Positions 26,652 to 34,227 of a stretch of 64,000 bases of DNA are shown here, in pieces. The translations under genes and the position numbers were made by a program. How positions within the stretch are numbered: the stretch's first letter is position 1; every line of letters begins with the position of its first letter. Location of the stretch: contig DATCLY010000029.1 in the NCBI GenBank assembly GCA_036563665.1, forward strand, positions 62,001-126,000, in the 5' to 3' direction. Under the pieces are notes generated by a model. It did no database searches. It was not told where the DNA came from and saw only the letters and a program-made list of their open reading frames with translations. The DNA is from FEN-1219 sp036563665 (lineage in GTDB: Bacteria > Pseudomonadota > Gammaproteobacteria > Steroidobacterales > Rariloculaceae).

Positions 26652-28145
26652 TCAGGGCGGGCCGAGCGCCGCCTCCGCGGGCGCGGAGACGTTCCGCGCC
26701 GCGTCGCGGGCCACGAGCACGTAGCGCGCGCCCCCGCCGCGCGCCTCGTCGACGTAGCTCGTTCCCGTGGGGTAGGCGATCACGCGGCCGTCGCGCGCGA
26801 GCACGTAGTCCACGACGCCGGTGTCGTCGTGCGCCGCGTCCCATGCGAGCCGCACGCCGTCTGCCGTGCGCGAGGCCGTGAAGCGGCCGGGCGACGACGG
26901 CGGCGTGCGGTCGTCCGTGTGCCGCTCGGTGCGCAGCTTCGGGCGGTCGAACGGGAAGCGCTCGTCGCGCACGCGTGGGTCCGTCAGGCCGCCGCTCAGG
27001 AAGTCGCGGATGTCGGCCACTTGAATGTTGCTCAAGTTGAACGTGTAGATGCCCGCGCCCGGTATACCATCTCGCTCCGGCAGCGCGGTCGCCGACACGT
27101 AGAAGCTCACGGCCGCGCCGAGATTGCCGAAACCGCCGGTGTGCATGAAGCGGGGCCTGAGCCCCACGTTCCTGAGGCTCGGCACCTTCATCTCGCCCGC
27201 GTCCTCGGGGTCGCCCGTCACCCGCTCGCGCCCGCGATCGAGCTCGGCGCGGCGCACGGCGATGTTGAAGAAGTCGTTGTTGGTGAAGAGCGGCGGCACG
27301 TGGCACTTGTCGCAGTGGAACGCCCGAAAGGCTTCCCAGCCGTACACCTGGCTCGGCGTGAGCGCGCGCTCGTCGCCGGCCACGTAGCGATCCCACGGCG
27401 TCTGGTCCGCCACCAGCGTGCGCTGATAGGCCGCGATCGCGAACGCGATGCGGACGGGCGTCACCGCGGGATCGCCGAACGCGGCCTCGAACAGGGCCGG
27501 ATAGCTCGGGCGGGCCGCGAGGGCCGCCGCGACGTCGGCCGGCAGGTCCGTGGCGAGCGCGAGCGGGCGGCTCGACGCGACCTTGGCCGTGAGCTCGGCC
27601 CACGTGCGCCCCGCGTGCGCCATCTCGGCCTCGTTGGCGAGGGCCGTGAGCGCCTGGTTCTCGAGCGCGCCGCCGCGCGCGATCACGACCTCGCCGGTCA
27701 GCGGGTCGCGCAGCGTGCCGCCGGCGCTGCCGTCCCAGAAAAGCTCGTCGGCCCAGAGGGCGCCGAAGTTGGACGGCGCGGCGCGCGGCGTGACCTGCGG
27801 CGAGGTGCCGAACACGGGATGCACGACGGGCTTGCCCGACGCGTCGAGCGCCGCGATGCCGGGGGAGCCGAGCACGTCGTCGATGGTCCCCTTGTCCTTG
27901 CCGGGGTGCACGCCCGCACGGGGATCCGCGCCGCCGCTCGCCGGGCGGTGGCAGGTGCCGCACGCGACGCTGTTGTCGCTCGAGAGCTGCTCGTCCCAGA
28001 AGAGGATCTTGCCGAGCACGCGCTTCGCCTCGGTGGTCGGGTTCTCCGCCGGCTCGGGCACGGGCGGCAGCGCGCCGGCGCCCGCAGCGGCGGCGATGGC
28101 GGCGAGAAGGAGAACGGCGAGTCGCGCAACCGGCATGGCGCGCAT
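26652..28145 (-). CDS. Dihaem cytochrome c peroxidase with C-terminal FN3-like domain
   Basis: Periplasmic CcpA/MauG-type dihaem protein of 497 residues. The signal peptide is MRAMPVARLAVLLLAAIAAAAGA. Haem motifs are CGTCH at residues 62-66 and CDKCH at 278-282. Other family features are LGKILFWDEQLS, PSLRNVGLRPRFMHTGGFGNL and LSNIQVADIRDFLSGGL. From about residue 408 the protein continues as a fibronectin type III-like domain (PGRFTASRTADGVRLAWDAA, VVDYVLARDG, YVLVARDAARNVSAP), which is not part of the standard enzyme. ATG 28136 is an alternative start. Whether it acts as a hydrogen peroxide reductase or as an oxidising MauG-like enzyme is open. Confidence 0.9.
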   Translation of the reverse strand: MRAMPVARLAVLLLAAIAAAAGAGALPPVPEPAENPTTEAKRVLGKILFWDEQLSSDNSVACGTCHRPASGGADPRAGVHPGKDKGTIDDVLGSPGIAALDASGKPVVHPVFGTSPQVTPRAAPSNFGALWADELFWDGSAGGTLRDPLTGEVVIARGGALENQALTALANEAEMAHAGRTWAELTAKVASSRPLALATDLPADVAAALAARPSYPALFEAAFGDPAVTPVRIAFAIAAYQRTLVADQTPWDRYVAGDERALTPSQVYGWEAFRAFHCDKCHVPPLFTNNDFFNIAVRRAELDRGRERVTGDPEDAGEMKVPSLRNVGLRPRFMHTGGFGNLGAAVSFYVSATALPERDGIPGAGIYTFNLSNIQVADIRDFLSGGLTDPRVRDERFPFDRPKLRTERHTDDRTPPSSPGRFTASRTADGVRLAWDAAHDDTGVVDYVLARDGRVIAYPTGTSYVDEARGGGARYVLVARDAARNVSAPAEAALGPP

Positions 28146-28217
28146 TCTACCGACCCATCCGCGGGCGGCGGGGCCGGCATTGCCGCCCCGCGGCTGCGGC
28201 GCTAGCCTCTTCCCGTC

Positions 28218-28526
28218 ATGGCGGTCGCCACGTCGATGCGGCTCCGGAGCCTCGCAACGTCCCAGCGCGTCGTCGCGCTGCTCGCCGCGCTGTTGCTCGC
28301 GGCGGAGGCGCTCGTGCTCGTGCACCGGCTCGACGTGGACGCGCACGCGAGCGACGCGCCGTGCAAGATCTGCCTGACGGTGGGCGCGTTCGACGGCGCG
28401 GTCACGCCTTCCATGCCGTTGCTCACGACGGCAGTCGTCCCGCAGCGGCCCGCCCAGCCGCGCGCGCCGCGCGCCGGGATACCGCCGCGCGCACCGCTCG
28501 CGCGCGGCCCGCCGTTCGCTTCCTGA
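28218..28526 (+). CDS. Small exported CxxC protein, DUF2946-like
   Basis: Predicted 102-residue protein with one N-terminal hydrophobic segment (VVALLAALLLAAEALVLV). It is followed by His residues and the motif APCKICLTVGAFDGA, then a Pro/Arg-rich tail. Small proteins of this form, like DUF2946, often precede metal-related TonB receptors, and this one lies 82 bases before a ZnuD-like receptor. The two-Cys motif with nearby His would suit metal binding. The family link is weak and rests on layout. Confidence 0.6.
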   Translation: MAVATSMRLRSLATSQRVVALLAALLLAAEALVLVHRLDVDAHASDAPCKICLTVGAFDGAVTPSMPLLTTAVVPQRPAQPRAPRAGIPPRAPLARGPPFAS

Positions 28527-28608
28527 CCTTCACCGAAGCCGAGGACGGCCGCGGCCGGTCGTGACCGCGCCGTCGCGGTCCCGTTGTCTGCAGGCAGGAA
28601 GTCGAGGA

Positions 28609-30612
28609 ATGGAAGTCGCTGGTTCGATGCGCCGCGCTTGGCCGTGGCTGATCCTGGCACCGGGCTGGGCCGGCGCGCAGGCGGTGGTCGAGGAGATTCA
28701 CGTCACCGGCGTGCCGTTGCGCCGCGAGGCGGCCGAGCTCGCACAGTCGGTGACCGTGCTCCGCGACCAGACGCTCGATCGGATCCGAGGCACGAGCCTC
28801 GGCGAGACGCTGGCCCGTGAGCTCGGCGTGAGCTCCACGTATTTCGGCGGCGGCGCGTCGCGGCCGATCATCCGCGGGCTCGCGGGCGCGCGCGTGCGCA
28901 CGCTGCAGGACGGCGTGGACTCGCTGGACGCGGCGTCGCTCAGCGTGGATCACGCGGTTGCCATCGATCCGCTGTTCGCGGAGCAGATCGAGATCTTCCG
29001 CGGGCCCACGACGCTGCTCTACGGCAGCGGCGCCGTGGGCGGGGTGATCAACACCGTGACGAGCCGCATCCCCGAGGCGGCGCCCGAGGAAGGCTTCGCG
29101 GGCGCCGCGGAGGTCAGGGCGGACTCGGCCGCCGAGGAGCGCTCGGCCGCCGTGCGGCTCGACGGCGGCGGCGCCCGCGCGGCCTGGCACGTGGACGGCT
29201 TGCGGCGCGTCACGAGCGACTACGAGATCCCCGGCGCCGCCGCCTTGCACGCCTCGGGCGAGGCGCACGACGAGCACGCGCTCGGCGTGCTCGCGAACAG
29301 CGACCTCGAGTCGGAGGCCGCGGCCGCGGGCGCCTCGTGGCTCGGAGAGCGCGCGTTCGCGGGCGCGGCCGCGAGCGGCCTGCGCATGGAATACGGCGTG
29401 CCGTGGCACGGGCACGCGGAAGCGGACGCGGACGAGCCCGGGGCCGACGTGCGCATCGCGCTCGAGCAGCGGCGGCTCGACGTGAAGGCCCGCTGGGTGG
29501 GGAACGGCGGCTTCGTCGGCGCCGTGAACGTGCGTGCCGCCTTCTCGGACTACGAGCACGTGGAGCTCGAAGGCGGCACGCCGGGCACGCGCTTCACGAA
29601 CGACGCGCACGAGACGCGCATCGAGCTCGTGCACTCGGCGCTCGGGCGTTGGCGGGGCGCGCTCGGGCTGCAGCTCGAGGCGCGCGAGCTCGCGGCGCTC
29701 GGCGAGGAAGCGTTCGTGCCGCCGGTGGACATGCAGAGCTACGGCGTGTTCGCGCTCGAGCAGCTCGAGCTCGAGCGCTGGCACCTGTCGCTCGGCGGGC
29801 GCGTGGAGCACCGCCGCCATGCGCCGTTGAAGGCTGCGCCGCGGGCGGAAGGCACGGCGCGCAGCCTCGCGGTCGCGGCCATCCGCGAGCTCGGCGGCGG
29901 TTTCACGCTCGCGCTGAACGGCGCGCTCGCAGAGCGTCTGCCCGCGGCGGAGGAGCTCTACGCGGCGGGACCGCACCTCGCGAGCCGCGCCGTGGAGATC
30001 GGTGATCCCACGCTCGGCAAGGAGACGGCGCGCCACCTCGACGTGGCCGTGCGCAAGACGCTCGGGGACCTGACGCTGAGCGTCACGGCGTTCGTGACCG
30101 GGTACGACGATTTCATCTTCCTGCGCGGTACGGGCGCCGTGGACGCGCGCGAGGCGCTGCCGATCTTCGTCTACTCGCAGGCCGACGCCGACTTCGTGGG
30201 GTTCGAGGCAGAGCTCGTCGCGCGGCTCGCGAGGGTGGGCGCCGGCGAGCTCGACCTGCGCCTGTACGCGGACTCCGTGGAAGGCGAGCTCGACGACGGC
30301 GAGCCGCTGCCGCGGATGCCGCCGCTGCGCTATGGCGCCCGCCTGCAGTACCACGACGACCGCGTCGTGGCCGGCCTCGAGGCCACGCGCTACGACGCGC
30401 AGGACCGCACGGCGCCCTTCGAGACGCCCACGCCGGGTTACACGATGGTCGACGCCGATCTCGCCTGGCGGCTGCCGTCGCCGCGGCTCGAGCTCTTCGT
30501 GCGGGCGTCGAACCTCCTCGACGAGGACGCGCGCAAGCACACCTCGCTCGTCAAGGACTTCGTGCCGCTGCCCGGACGGAGCTACGGGCTCGGGCTGCGG
30601 GGCCGCTTCTGA
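28609..30612 (+). CDS. TonB-dependent receptor, ZnuD-like
   Basis: Outer-membrane receptor of 667 residues. The signal peptide ends near GAQA; a TonB-box-like EEIHVTG follows. The plug contains LGETLARELGVSSTYFG, ASRPIIRGLAGARVRTLQDGVDSLDAASLSVDHAVAIDP and the RGPTTLLYGSGAVGGVIN motif. The SxDHAVAIDP block and the C-terminal LDEDARKHTSLVKDFVPLPGRSY with terminal Phe resemble zinc receptors of the ZnuD type. Several His/Asp-rich loop segments (WHGHAEADADE) could recruit metal. ATG 28609 follows AGGAA; ATG 28627 is an alternative. Zinc is the most likely ligand, by similarity only. Confidence 0.88.
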   Translation: MEVAGSMRRAWPWLILAPGWAGAQAVVEEIHVTGVPLRREAAELAQSVTVLRDQTLDRIRGTSLGETLARELGVSSTYFGGGASRPIIRGLAGARVRTLQDGVDSLDAASLSVDHAVAIDPLFAEQIEIFRGPTTLLYGSGAVGGVINTVTSRIPEAAPEEGFAGAAEVRADSAAEERSAAVRLDGGGARAAWHVDGLRRVTSDYEIPGAAALHASGEAHDEHALGVLANSDLESEAAAAGASWLGERAFAGAAASGLRMEYGVPWHGHAEADADEPGADVRIALEQRRLDVKARWVGNGGFVGAVNVRAAFSDYEHVELEGGTPGTRFTNDAHETRIELVHSALGRWRGALGLQLEARELAALGEEAFVPPVDMQSYGVFALEQLELERWHLSLGGRVEHRRHAPLKAAPRAEGTARSLAVAAIRELGGGFTLALNGALAERLPAAEELYAAGPHLASRAVEIGDPTLGKETARHLDVAVRKTLGDLTLSVTAFVTGYDDFIFLRGTGAVDAREALPIFVYSQADADFVGFEAELVARLARVGAGELDLRLYADSVEGELDDGEPLPRMPPLRYGARLQYHDDRVVAGLEATRYDAQDRTAPFETPTPGYTMVDADLAWRLPSPRLELFVRASNLLDEDARKHTSLVKDFVPLPGRSYGLGLRGRF

Positions 30613-30638
30613 GCGCGGGACGGCACCGCCGCGCGCGG

Positions 30639-31046
30639 TCAGGCCTGCGGGACGGCGCCCGGCTCCATGTACACGAGCTCCCAGATGTGGCCGTCCGGGT
30701 CCTGGAAGCCGTGCTGATACATGAAGCCGTAGTCCTTCGGGTCGCTGTAGCCGCTCCCACCCGCCGCGAGCGCCTTGCGGACGAGCTCGGCCACCTGCTC
30801 GCGGCTCTCGCAGGAGAGCGCGATCAGCACCTCCGTGCTGCGCGTGGCGTCGCTGATCGGCTTCGGCGTGAACTCCGCGAACTTGGCGTGCGTGAGGAGC
30901 ATCGCGTAGATGTCCTCCGTGATCGCCATGCAGGCCGCCGTGTCGTCGGTGAACTGCGGGTTGAAGTCGAACCCCAGCGCGCGAAAGAAGCGCATCGAGG
31001 CGTCGAGGTCCCGCACGGGCAGGTTCACGAAAATTTTCCTGGACAT
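30639..31046 (-). CDS. VOC (glyoxalase-like) family protein
   Basis: Cytoplasmic vicinal-oxygen-chelate fold protein, 135 residues. It begins MSRKIFVNLPVRDLDASMRFFRALGF and ends GFMYQHGFQDPDGHIWELVYM, the usual two-module pattern. It lies downstream of a DGPF/YCII gene and an ECF42 sigma gene on the same strand, a grouping seen in many ECF42 loci, so the sigma factor may control it. The substrate is unknown. Confidence 0.9.
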   Translation of the reverse strand: MSRKIFVNLPVRDLDASMRFFRALGFDFNPQFTDDTAACMAITEDIYAMLLTHAKFAEFTPKPISDATRSTEVLIALSCESREQVAELVRKALAAGGSGYSDPKDYGFMYQHGFQDPDGHIWELVYMEPGAVPQA

Positions 31047-31186
31047 ATCCGGATCCTTGTACGGTTCGGGCGAGCGATCGCCCGCGCCGTAGTCGAACGG
31101 GGCAGGGCGGTATCGACACGGGCCGTGCCGGGGAGCGCGGCCGCGGGTCGGCCGGCCGCGCGGCGAGGGGAGTGCTCGAGGCGCCG

Positions 31187-31549
31187 CTATTCCGGCGGCT
31201 GCGGCAGCTCGCGCACGGGGCGGATCTCGATGCTGCCGAGCTGCGCCGGCGGTATTCTCGAAGCGACTTCAATCGCCTCGTCCAGGTCCTTGGCGTCTAT
31301 CAAATAAAAGCCCGCGAGCTGCTCCTTCGTCTCGGCGAACGGCCCGTCAGTGGCCGTGACCTTGCCGTTGCGCACCCGCACGGTCGTGGCCGTGCTCGTG
31401 GGCTCGAGCGCCTCGCCGCCGAGCCGGTGGCCGCTCGCCGCGAGCTCCTTGCCGAAGGCCGCGCAGCGCAGGTTCAACGCGAGCCAGTCGCTGGGGGACA
31501 TCTGGTTGATCTCGGCCTCCTGCAGGTAGACGAGGCATGCGTACTTCAC
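31187..31549 (-). CDS. YCII/DGPF-domain protein
   Basis: Small protein of 120 residues of the YCII superfamily. The diagnostic DGPF is at residues 68-71 (TATDGPFAETKEQLAGFYLID). DGPF proteins are the typical genetic partners of ECF42 sigma factors, and this gene lies 53 bases downstream of one. The family function is unproven. Ligand binding or a role in sigma-factor control has been considered. Confidence 0.92.
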   Translation of the reverse strand: MKYACLVYLQEAEINQMSPSDWLALNLRCAAFGKELAASGHRLGGEALEPTSTATTVRVRNGKVTATDGPFAETKEQLAGFYLIDAKDLDEAIEVASRIPPAQLGSIEIRPVRELPQPPE

Positions 31550-31602
31550 GCGAATTCTCCTTTATGTTCCGTAACTCGTTGTCGGAAAAGGTCGGCGGCT
31601 GA

Positions 31603-32856
31603 TCAGTGCATCACCTCCTGCAGGCGACGCTGCAGGAAGCGCCGCTCCGGCTCGAGGCGGGCGAGCGACAGCGCGCGCTCGTACGCCTCGCGCGCCGCGG
31701 CCTTCTGTCCGAGCCGCCGCTGGAAGTCCGCGCGCGCCGCGTGCGCGAGGTGGTAGTCAGCGAGCTCGCCGCGGGCGAGCAGATCGTCCACGAGGCGCAG
31801 GCCCGCGGCCGGCCCGTCGCGCATCGCCACGGCGACCGCGCGGTTGAGCTCCACCACGGGCGACGGCTCCACGGCGAGCAGCGCGTCGTACAGCGCCACG
31901 ATCTGCGCCCAGTCGGTGTCCGCCGCCGTCGGCGCCTCGGCGTGCACGGCCGCGATCGCGGCCTGCAGCGAATAGGCGCCGAAGCGCCGCGAGGCGAGCG
32001 CGCGGGTCACGAGTTCCGCGCCTTCGGCGATCATCGCGCGGTCCCACAGCGAGCGGTCCTGGTCCTCGAGCAGGATCAGGTCGCCCTCGGGCGTCGCCCG
32101 TGCCGTCCGGCGTGCCTCGTGCAGCAGCATGAGCGCGAGCAGGCCGAGCACCTCGGGCTCCGGCATCAGATCCACGAGCAGCCGCCCGAGGCGGATCGCT
32201 TCCGCCGCGAGGTCGTGGCGGGTGAGGGAAGCGCCGGAGGAGGCCGCGTAACCCTCGTTGAAGACGAGGTAGACGACCCGCAGCACGCTGTCGAGCCGCT
32301 CGGGCAGCGCCTCGCGCGGCGGCACCTCGTACGGGATGCGCGCCAGCTTGATCTTGTTCTTGGCCCGCACGATGCGCTGGGCCAGCGTGGGCGGCGACGT
32401 CAGGAAGGCGCGTGCGATCTCCTCGGTCGTGAGGCCGCACACCTCCCGCAGCGTGAGCGCGATCTGCGCGTCGCGCGGCAGGGCCGGATGGCAGCACGTG
32501 AAGATCAGCCGCAAGCGATCGTCCGGCAGGTCTTGATCGAGCAATTCCGCGATGTCCGGTTCGTCCGCGGGCAGCCGCCCGAGGGCCTCCTCGTCGAGCG
32601 AATCGAACCGCGCGCGGCGCCTGATCCGGTCGACGGCCTTGAAGCGGCCGGCGGACACGAGCCACGCGCGGGGATTGCCCGGCAAGCCCTCCCGGGGCCA
32701 CTGCTCGACGGCCGCCCGGAACGCTTCGTGCAAGGCCTCCTCGGCCAGGTCGAAGTCGCCCAGTAGCCGGATGAGCGTGGCGAGCACGCGCCGCGACTCC
32801 GCGCGGTAAATCTCGTCCACTGCCGCGAGGATGGACCGTTGCGACGCCTCCGCCAT
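31603..32856 (-). CDS. ECF42-group RNA polymerase sigma factor
   Basis: Extracytoplasmic-function sigma factor of 417 residues, much longer than usual because of a C-terminal extension. Sigma region 2 lies near residues 10-90 (LLGDFDLAEEALHEAFRAAV, RAWLVSAGRFKAVDRIRRR) and region 4 near 115-170 (LTLREVCGLTTEEIARAFL, TLAQRIVRAKNKI). The extension carries VLRVVYLVFNEGYAAS and TPR-like helices up to AARADFQRRLG, the layout of the ECF42 group. Such sigma factors lack a classical anti-sigma factor and are encoded with DGPF proteins, as here. Confidence 0.93.
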   Translation of the reverse strand: MAEASQRSILAAVDEIYRAESRRVLATLIRLLGDFDLAEEALHEAFRAAVEQWPREGLPGNPRAWLVSAGRFKAVDRIRRRARFDSLDEEALGRLPADEPDIAELLDQDLPDDRLRLIFTCCHPALPRDAQIALTLREVCGLTTEEIARAFLTSPPTLAQRIVRAKNKIKLARIPYEVPPREALPERLDSVLRVVYLVFNEGYAASSGASLTRHDLAAEAIRLGRLLVDLMPEPEVLGLLALMLLHEARRTARATPEGDLILLEDQDRSLWDRAMIAEGAELVTRALASRRFGAYSLQAAIAAVHAEAPTAADTDWAQIVALYDALLAVEPSPVVELNRAVAVAMRDGPAAGLRLVDDLLARGELADYHLAHAARADFQRRLGQKAAAREAYERALSLARLEPERRFLQRRLQEVMH

Positions 32857-33035
32857 GCCCCCGACGATGCCCGATGCCCGCGACCGGCCGCAACCGTGCC
32901 GCCAGCCGCCCGTACGCTAGTCGAGCGGCGGATGCCGGAATCGACAGGGGGGAGGGGGCGCCGACCCCGGTCGAAAACGCACTTTGCCGTGCGACCATGG
33001 GCTGCGGGACCGCCTGAAGCGGTGCAGGTTTCCTC

Positions 33036-33044
33036 TGGTATCAT
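33036..33044 (+). promoter_or_regulatory. Candidate extended -10 promoter for the RND genes
   Basis: TGG followed by TATCAT (33039-33044) fits an extended -10 element. Transcription would start near 33051, about 19 bases before the GTG start at 33070. No good -35 is visible. Confidence 0.42.
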
Positions 33045-33069
33045 CGCGCCCCCCGCAAAGGAGTTCGCC

Positions 33070-34227
33070 GTGCGCAAACAGAAGGAACCGGGGTGGGTGG
33101 CGCCCGCGGGCGCGCTGCTGCTCGCCCTCGCGCTCGCGGGCTGCGAGCAGCAAGTCGCCCAGGAGGCGCCGCCGCCGGTCGCGGTGAGCTTCCTCGAGGT
33201 GGTTCCGACCGAGCTGCCGCTCGAGCTCGAGTACGCCGCGCAGCTTCGGGGCATCCGCGAGGTGGAGGTGCGGGCGCGCGTCTCCGGCATCCTGCTCGAG
33301 CGTCTGTACGACGAGGGCGAGGCGGTAAAGGCGGGAGACGTGCTGTTCAAGATCGATCCCGCCCCGTTCCAGGCGGAGGTGGAGCGCGCACGGGCCGAGC
33401 TCGGTGTCCGGCTCGCGAACCTGCGGGCGGCCGAGCGCGAGCGCGACCGCATCCTGCCGCTCTACGAGCAGCAGGTCGCGAGCCTGCGGGATCGGGACAA
33501 CGCCGTCACCGCCTACGAGACGGCGCGCGCCGCCGTGGCGGCCGCCGAGGCCGCGCTGCGCACCGCCGAGCTGTCGCTCTCCTACACGGACGTGCGCGCG
33601 CCGATCGACGGCCTCACGAGCCGCGAGGTGCGCTCGGAAGGCAGCCTCGTCACGGCCGGCGACGACTCGAGCCTTCTGACCTACATCGTGCAGACCGACC
33701 GTTTGTACGTGGAGTTCGCCGTGCCCGAGGCGGACGCCGAGCTCGTGCGGAAAGCGCTGGCGAAGCACCCCGACGACGTGGCCGTGCAGGTCGTGCGGAG
33801 CGGCGGCGTGGTGCATCCCGGCAAGGCCCGCATCGAGTTCATCGCGCCGCGCGTGGACGACGCCACCGGCACCGTGGCCGTGCGCGCGGTGCTCGAGAAC
33901 GGCGACGGGACGCTGCTCCCCGGGCACGTGGCCCGCGCGCGGATCGAGGGCGTTGGCATTTCGGACGCGCTGGTGATTCCGCGGCGCGCCCTCATGCACG
34001 GCGCGCAGGGCACGTTCGTGTGGCGCATCGACGAGACCGGCGCGGTGGCGCCGCAGCCGGTGGAGGTCGGCCTGTCGGCGGGCAACGACGCCATCGTCAC
34101 CAGCGGCCTCGCGAGCGGCGACCGCATCGTGGTGGACGGCACCATCAAGGTGTATCCGGGCGCGGTCGTCCAGGCCACCCCGGTCGGTGCGCAGGCCGGC
34201 GCGGCGCCGGCGCAAGGGTCGTTGTGA
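33070..34227 (+). CDS. RND efflux periplasmic adaptor lipoprotein
   Basis: Membrane fusion protein of a tripartite efflux pump, 385 residues. The GTG start at 33070 follows AAAGGAG at six bases. A lipobox LALAGC puts the acylated Cys at residue 25. The barrel-sandwich and hairpin pattern is clear: GIREVEVRARVSGILLERLYDEGEAVKAGDVLFKIDP, an alpha-hairpin, then LSYTDVRAPIDGL. The C-terminal part has a membrane-proximal domain. The stop overlaps the permease GTG (GTGA), so the two are coupled. No outer-membrane factor gene follows. Confidence 0.94.
   Translation: MRKQKEPGWVAPAGALLLALALAGCEQQVAQEAPPPVAVSFLEVVPTELPLELEYAAQLRGIREVEVRARVSGILLERLYDEGEAVKAGDVLFKIDPAPFQAEVERARAELGVRLANLRAAERERDRILPLYEQQVASLRDRDNAVTAYETARAAVAAAEAALRTAELSLSYTDVRAPIDGLTSREVRSEGSLVTAGDDSSLLTYIVQTDRLYVEFAVPEADAELVRKALAKHPDDVAVQVVRSGGVVHPGKARIEFIAPRVDDATGTVAVRAVLENGDGTLLPGHVARARIEGVGISDALVIPRRALMHGAQGTFVWRIDETGAVAPQPVEVGLSAGNDAIVTSGLASGDRIVVDGTIKVYPGAVVQATPVGAQAGAAPAQGSL

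Noticed and set aside
30747..30760. A REP-like GTGGGAGCGGCTAC on the minus strand inside the VOC gene.
   Set aside because: It falls in a normal Gly-Ser codon run and lacks the second arm, so it is probably chance.
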